Positions 62,052 to 64,000 of a stretch of DNA of 64,000 nt are shown piece after piece. A program made the position numbers and the translations under genes. The first letter of the stretch is position 1; every line of letters starts with the position of its first letter. This DNA comes from Candidatus Ancillula prorhinotermitis (GTDB lineage Bacteria > Actinomycetota > Actinomycetes > Actinomycetales > Bifidobacteriaceae): positions 19,613 through 83,612 of the forward strand of contig JAITGF010000017.1 in the NCBI GenBank assembly GCA_031280795.1. The letters are read 5' to 3'. The notes under the pieces are model-generated. The model had not been told where the DNA came from and did no database searches. It saw only the letters and a program-made list of their open reading frames with translations.

Positions 62052-63677
62052 TTACATTTCCACTATGTTTTTACGTATTTTCAAAATTTTATTACTGCTC
62101 ATCGATAACTCTTTGAATCCAGTATCTAAGAAGAACTTAGTTAAGGCTTCATCCCCTCCAAGCTCTCCGCAGATTCCTGCCCAAATACCAGCTTCATTAG
62201 CAGCTTTTGCAATATTTTCTAGTAGTCTCAGGATTGCCGGGTGGTGTGGGTCAGAGTACTTCTCAAGCTCTGGGGTACTTTGCCTATCAACAGCTAATGT
62301 ATACTGAGTTAAGTCGTTGGTACCCACTGAAAAGAAGTCAGAAACTTTGGCCAGATCATCAGCGATGACAGCAGCAGCGGGGGTTTCGATCATGATGCCA
62401 ATCTCGGCGATATCAAAAGGGGCGCCAACTTCTGTTGCTGCCTTTTGGCAAAGTTCGCGACACTTCTCAACCTCCCAGCGTGATGCGATCATTGGAAACA
62501 TTATCGCAATGTGCGTTTCAAAATTCACCGCTTCTTTAGCCGCGCGATAAATGGCACGCAGTTGAGTTAGAAACAGCTCTTCACGATCAAGCATAAAGCG
62601 GGTAGCGCGATACCCTAAGGCAGGGTTTTCTTCATCAGGCAGATTTAAGTAGTCTACTTTCTTGTCAGCTCCAATATCGCAAGTACGTATCACTAACTCG
62701 GCATTTTTGGTTTGAGAGACTACTTTAGCAACATCGCGATAAATTTCAAACTGCTCATCTTCACTTGGGGCGTCATCTTTACCTAGATACAAGAACTCCG
62801 TCCTAAAGAGCCCAATACCTTCAGCATCATTCTCGACAGCTTTTTGAGCATCTTCAAGTGAACCGATGTTCGCATACAGCTTCACGCTTTTACCGGTGGT
62901 GGTTTTTGAGTCAACACCTTTGAGTGCATTCAAGCTGTTTTTAGCTGCAACTTGCGTTTGAATCTTCTGCATGGCGTCTTCGAGGGCTGCACCATTTGGA
63001 GAAGTCGTAAGCTTTAGGGTCGAAGTGTCGATGATAGCGGTAGCTCCAGATTCGATTTGGTCAGTATTCGCCACCTTTATCAGGGCAGGAATGCCAAGCG
63101 AGCGCGCTAAAATGGCAGTGTGACTAGTTTGGTTACCACCGCTTAAAACAAACCCGGCGATTTTAGATTTATCCATACTTAACGTCTGAGAAGGTGTGAT
63201 ATCTTCGGCGACGATGATGGCGCTATCAGGCATATCTGATGTGTCTTCAGCCTTCCCACTCAAAATGTTATTTAGCCGAACTTTTAAGTCGCGGACATCG
63301 GCTGCGCGCGCACTGAAATACTCATCCTCCATCAAGTCAAAAGTTGACGCCACCTCTTCAAAAGCCATCTCAACTGCATCGCTAAGAGCTAAGTTGTCGT
63401 TTAGTTTTGCCTCCACAGCTGAAGTTATGCTAGGATCTTCGAGCATGATTCGTTGTACATCAATGATTCCAGCCTTTTCTTCTCCGAGCGAGGAGAGTGT
63501 CTTTTGATAAATATCATCTAGCTGCTTTTTCGCCACATTTTTCAAGGATTCGAAAGTATGAGCATCAGCCAAAGGCGCCGTATCTAGGTCAGCCACAGAA
63601 GGATCAGATTGCACCATTAAGTATACTGTTCCAACAGCGGTGCCATCAGAACAGTTTTCGCCATAAAACTCGTTCAT
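62052..63677 (-). CDS. ptsI: PTS enzyme I
   Basis: 541-aa phosphoenolpyruvate-protein phosphotransferase. The phospho-His lies in GGNQTSHTAILARSLGIPA (two residues differ from the usual GGRTSHTAI context), the PEP site in FRTEFLYLG and SVGTNDLTQY, and the Cys in GICGELGGDEAL. ATG 63677 is right: MNEFYGENCS lies 6 nt after the -10 and the longer frame reads through the promoter. It leads the ptsI-nagE-ptsH-nagB-nagA-cutC operon. Confidence 0.95.
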   Translation of the reverse strand: MNEFYGENCSDGTAVGTVYLMVQSDPSVADLDTAPLADAHTFESLKNVAKKQLDDIYQKTLSSLGEEKAGIIDVQRIMLEDPSITSAVEAKLNDNLALSDAVEMAFEEVASTFDLMEDEYFSARAADVRDLKVRLNNILSGKAEDTSDMPDSAIIVAEDITPSQTLSMDKSKIAGFVLSGGNQTSHTAILARSLGIPALIKVANTDQIESGATAIIDTSTLKLTTSPNGAALEDAMQKIQTQVAAKNSLNALKGVDSKTTTGKSVKLYANIGSLEDAQKAVENDAEGIGLFRTEFLYLGKDDAPSEDEQFEIYRDVAKVVSQTKNAELVIRTCDIGADKKVDYLNLPDEENPALGYRATRFMLDREELFLTQLRAIYRAAKEAVNFETHIAIMFPMIASRWEVEKCRELCQKAATEVGAPFDIAEIGIMIETPAAAVIADDLAKVSDFFSVGTNDLTQYTLAVDRQSTPELEKYSDPHHPAILRLLENIAKAANEAGIWAGICGELGGDEALTKFFLDTGFKELSMSSNKILKIRKNIVEM

Positions 63678-63683
63678 ATTTGC

Positions 63684-63712
63684 AGTGTACCACACACTCG
63701 ACCCAATGTCAA
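63684..63712 (-). promoter_or_regulatory. promoter of the ptsI-nag operon
   Basis: TTGACA (63712-63707), 17-nt spacer, TGG-TACACT (63689-63684) on the minus strand, then 6 nt to ATG: consensus -35 and leaderless start. Confidence 0.85.
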
Positions 63713-63904
63713 GCAAATTCTTCAAAAATCTGTATGCAACGTGTTCAACTTCGCGCAAGCAAAGCTCACGCTCGTTTCACACAAGCATATTATGCAACTA
63801 AATAAAGGCGCGAAATAGAACCACTTCTGCGTAGATTTCCACGTATTTCAAAATGGAAACTTTTCGGCACGCTCACTCTCAAATCGAAAATTCGCTAGGT
63901 TGTC

Positions 63905-63962
63905 AATAGATTTATTTATAGGAACTAAAATTTGGCTACGCAAATTGTAGCATAAATCTATT
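63905..63962. repeat. large nested inverted repeat near the right edge
   Basis: AATAGATTTAT (63905-63915) and ATAAATCTATT (63952-63962) are perfect 11-bp arms. Inside, AATTTG and CAAATT form a second stem around GCTACG. The flanks of the 63713-64000 stretch hold no coding frame that I can support. It could be an operator, a hairpin RNA or the end of a small element. Confidence 0.6.
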
Positions 63963-64000
63963 TTCCAAACTACCTCAAAGTTTATTTTGAAAACACGTGT

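Noticed and set aside
1..64000. Insertion sequences, prophage or defence genes
   Set aside because: No transposase, integrase, phage or restriction/CRISPR-type protein was seen; only small non-coding repeats.

Overview
The window looks like a chromosomal segment from a fermentative, probably host- or gut-associated actinobacterium of medium GC content (judged by eye, not calculated). The clues are actinobacterial in style. The acyl-CoA carboxylase has a fused biotin carboxylase/biotin carrier (AccBC) next to a PccB/AccD-type transferase. There is a PknB-like Ser/Thr kinase with four PASTA repeats directly followed by nrdR, and the NrdR C-terminus is typically actinobacterial. Leaderless mRNAs are frequent and the four tRNA genes carry no CCA end. 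AdhE, a PTS and uronate and amino-sugar catabolism point to anaerobic sugar fermentation. A precise genus cannot be given from sequence reading alone.

Layout. 1-460: start of a leftward gene running off the edge, two strong hairpins, tRNA-Arg(CCG), a structured repeat and a broken second tRNA-Arg copy. 444-3421: leftward rRNA/tRNA uracil methyltransferase and Na+/H+ antiporter. 3462-8241: rightward aminotransferase, a membrane protein, the PASTA kinase and nrdR. 8339-13697: leftward accBC-accD-pgm. 13844-18516: amino-acid permease, xylulokinase and a TrkH-type K+ transporter. 18624-24151: CYTH protein, map, and the leftward rpsA-DUF47-pit-lgt group with a small leader ORF before rpsA. 24267-33857: HAD phosphatase, aconitase, citrate synthase, hisD, HU, H+-pyrophosphatase and rdgB. 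33934-34676: tRNA-Lys(TTT), tRNA-Glu(CTC), tRNA-Lys(CTT), then 400 bp of repeats and relics. 34677-39899: a tightly packed uxuB-eda-kdgK-argG-adk group. 40075-45058: adhE, yebC, glyS. 45078-49211: leftward typA, membrane-fused inositol-phosphatase and SanA-like genes. 49268-53271: two CHAP wall hydrolases, ftsH, gmk. 53334-57191: membrane protein, a six-hairpin-type protein and a GH28 polygalacturonase. 57215-63677: a leftward ptsI-nagE-ptsH-nagB-nagA-cutC operon. The last 320 bp hold no clear gene but one large inverted repeat.

How it fits together. GH28 plus UxuB/Eda/KdgK suggests growth on pectin- or uronate-derived sugars. The PTS-Nag operon suggests N-acetylglucosamine use. AdhE disposes of reducing power, while aconitase and citrate synthase would serve a partial TCA branch. 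The PPase, Trk, NhaP and PiT systems handle ions.

The most unusual signals concern gene expression. Many genes start about 6 nt after an extended -10 box (TGN-TATAAT), so their mRNAs are probably leaderless. Two genes (argG and the CYTH gene) have no ATG/GTG/TTG that could start a complete protein, and in each an ATA codon lies exactly where the start should be; ftsH and trkH show weaker versions of the same pattern. An ~80-bp structured repeat near tRNA genes shows compensatory base changes between its two copies.
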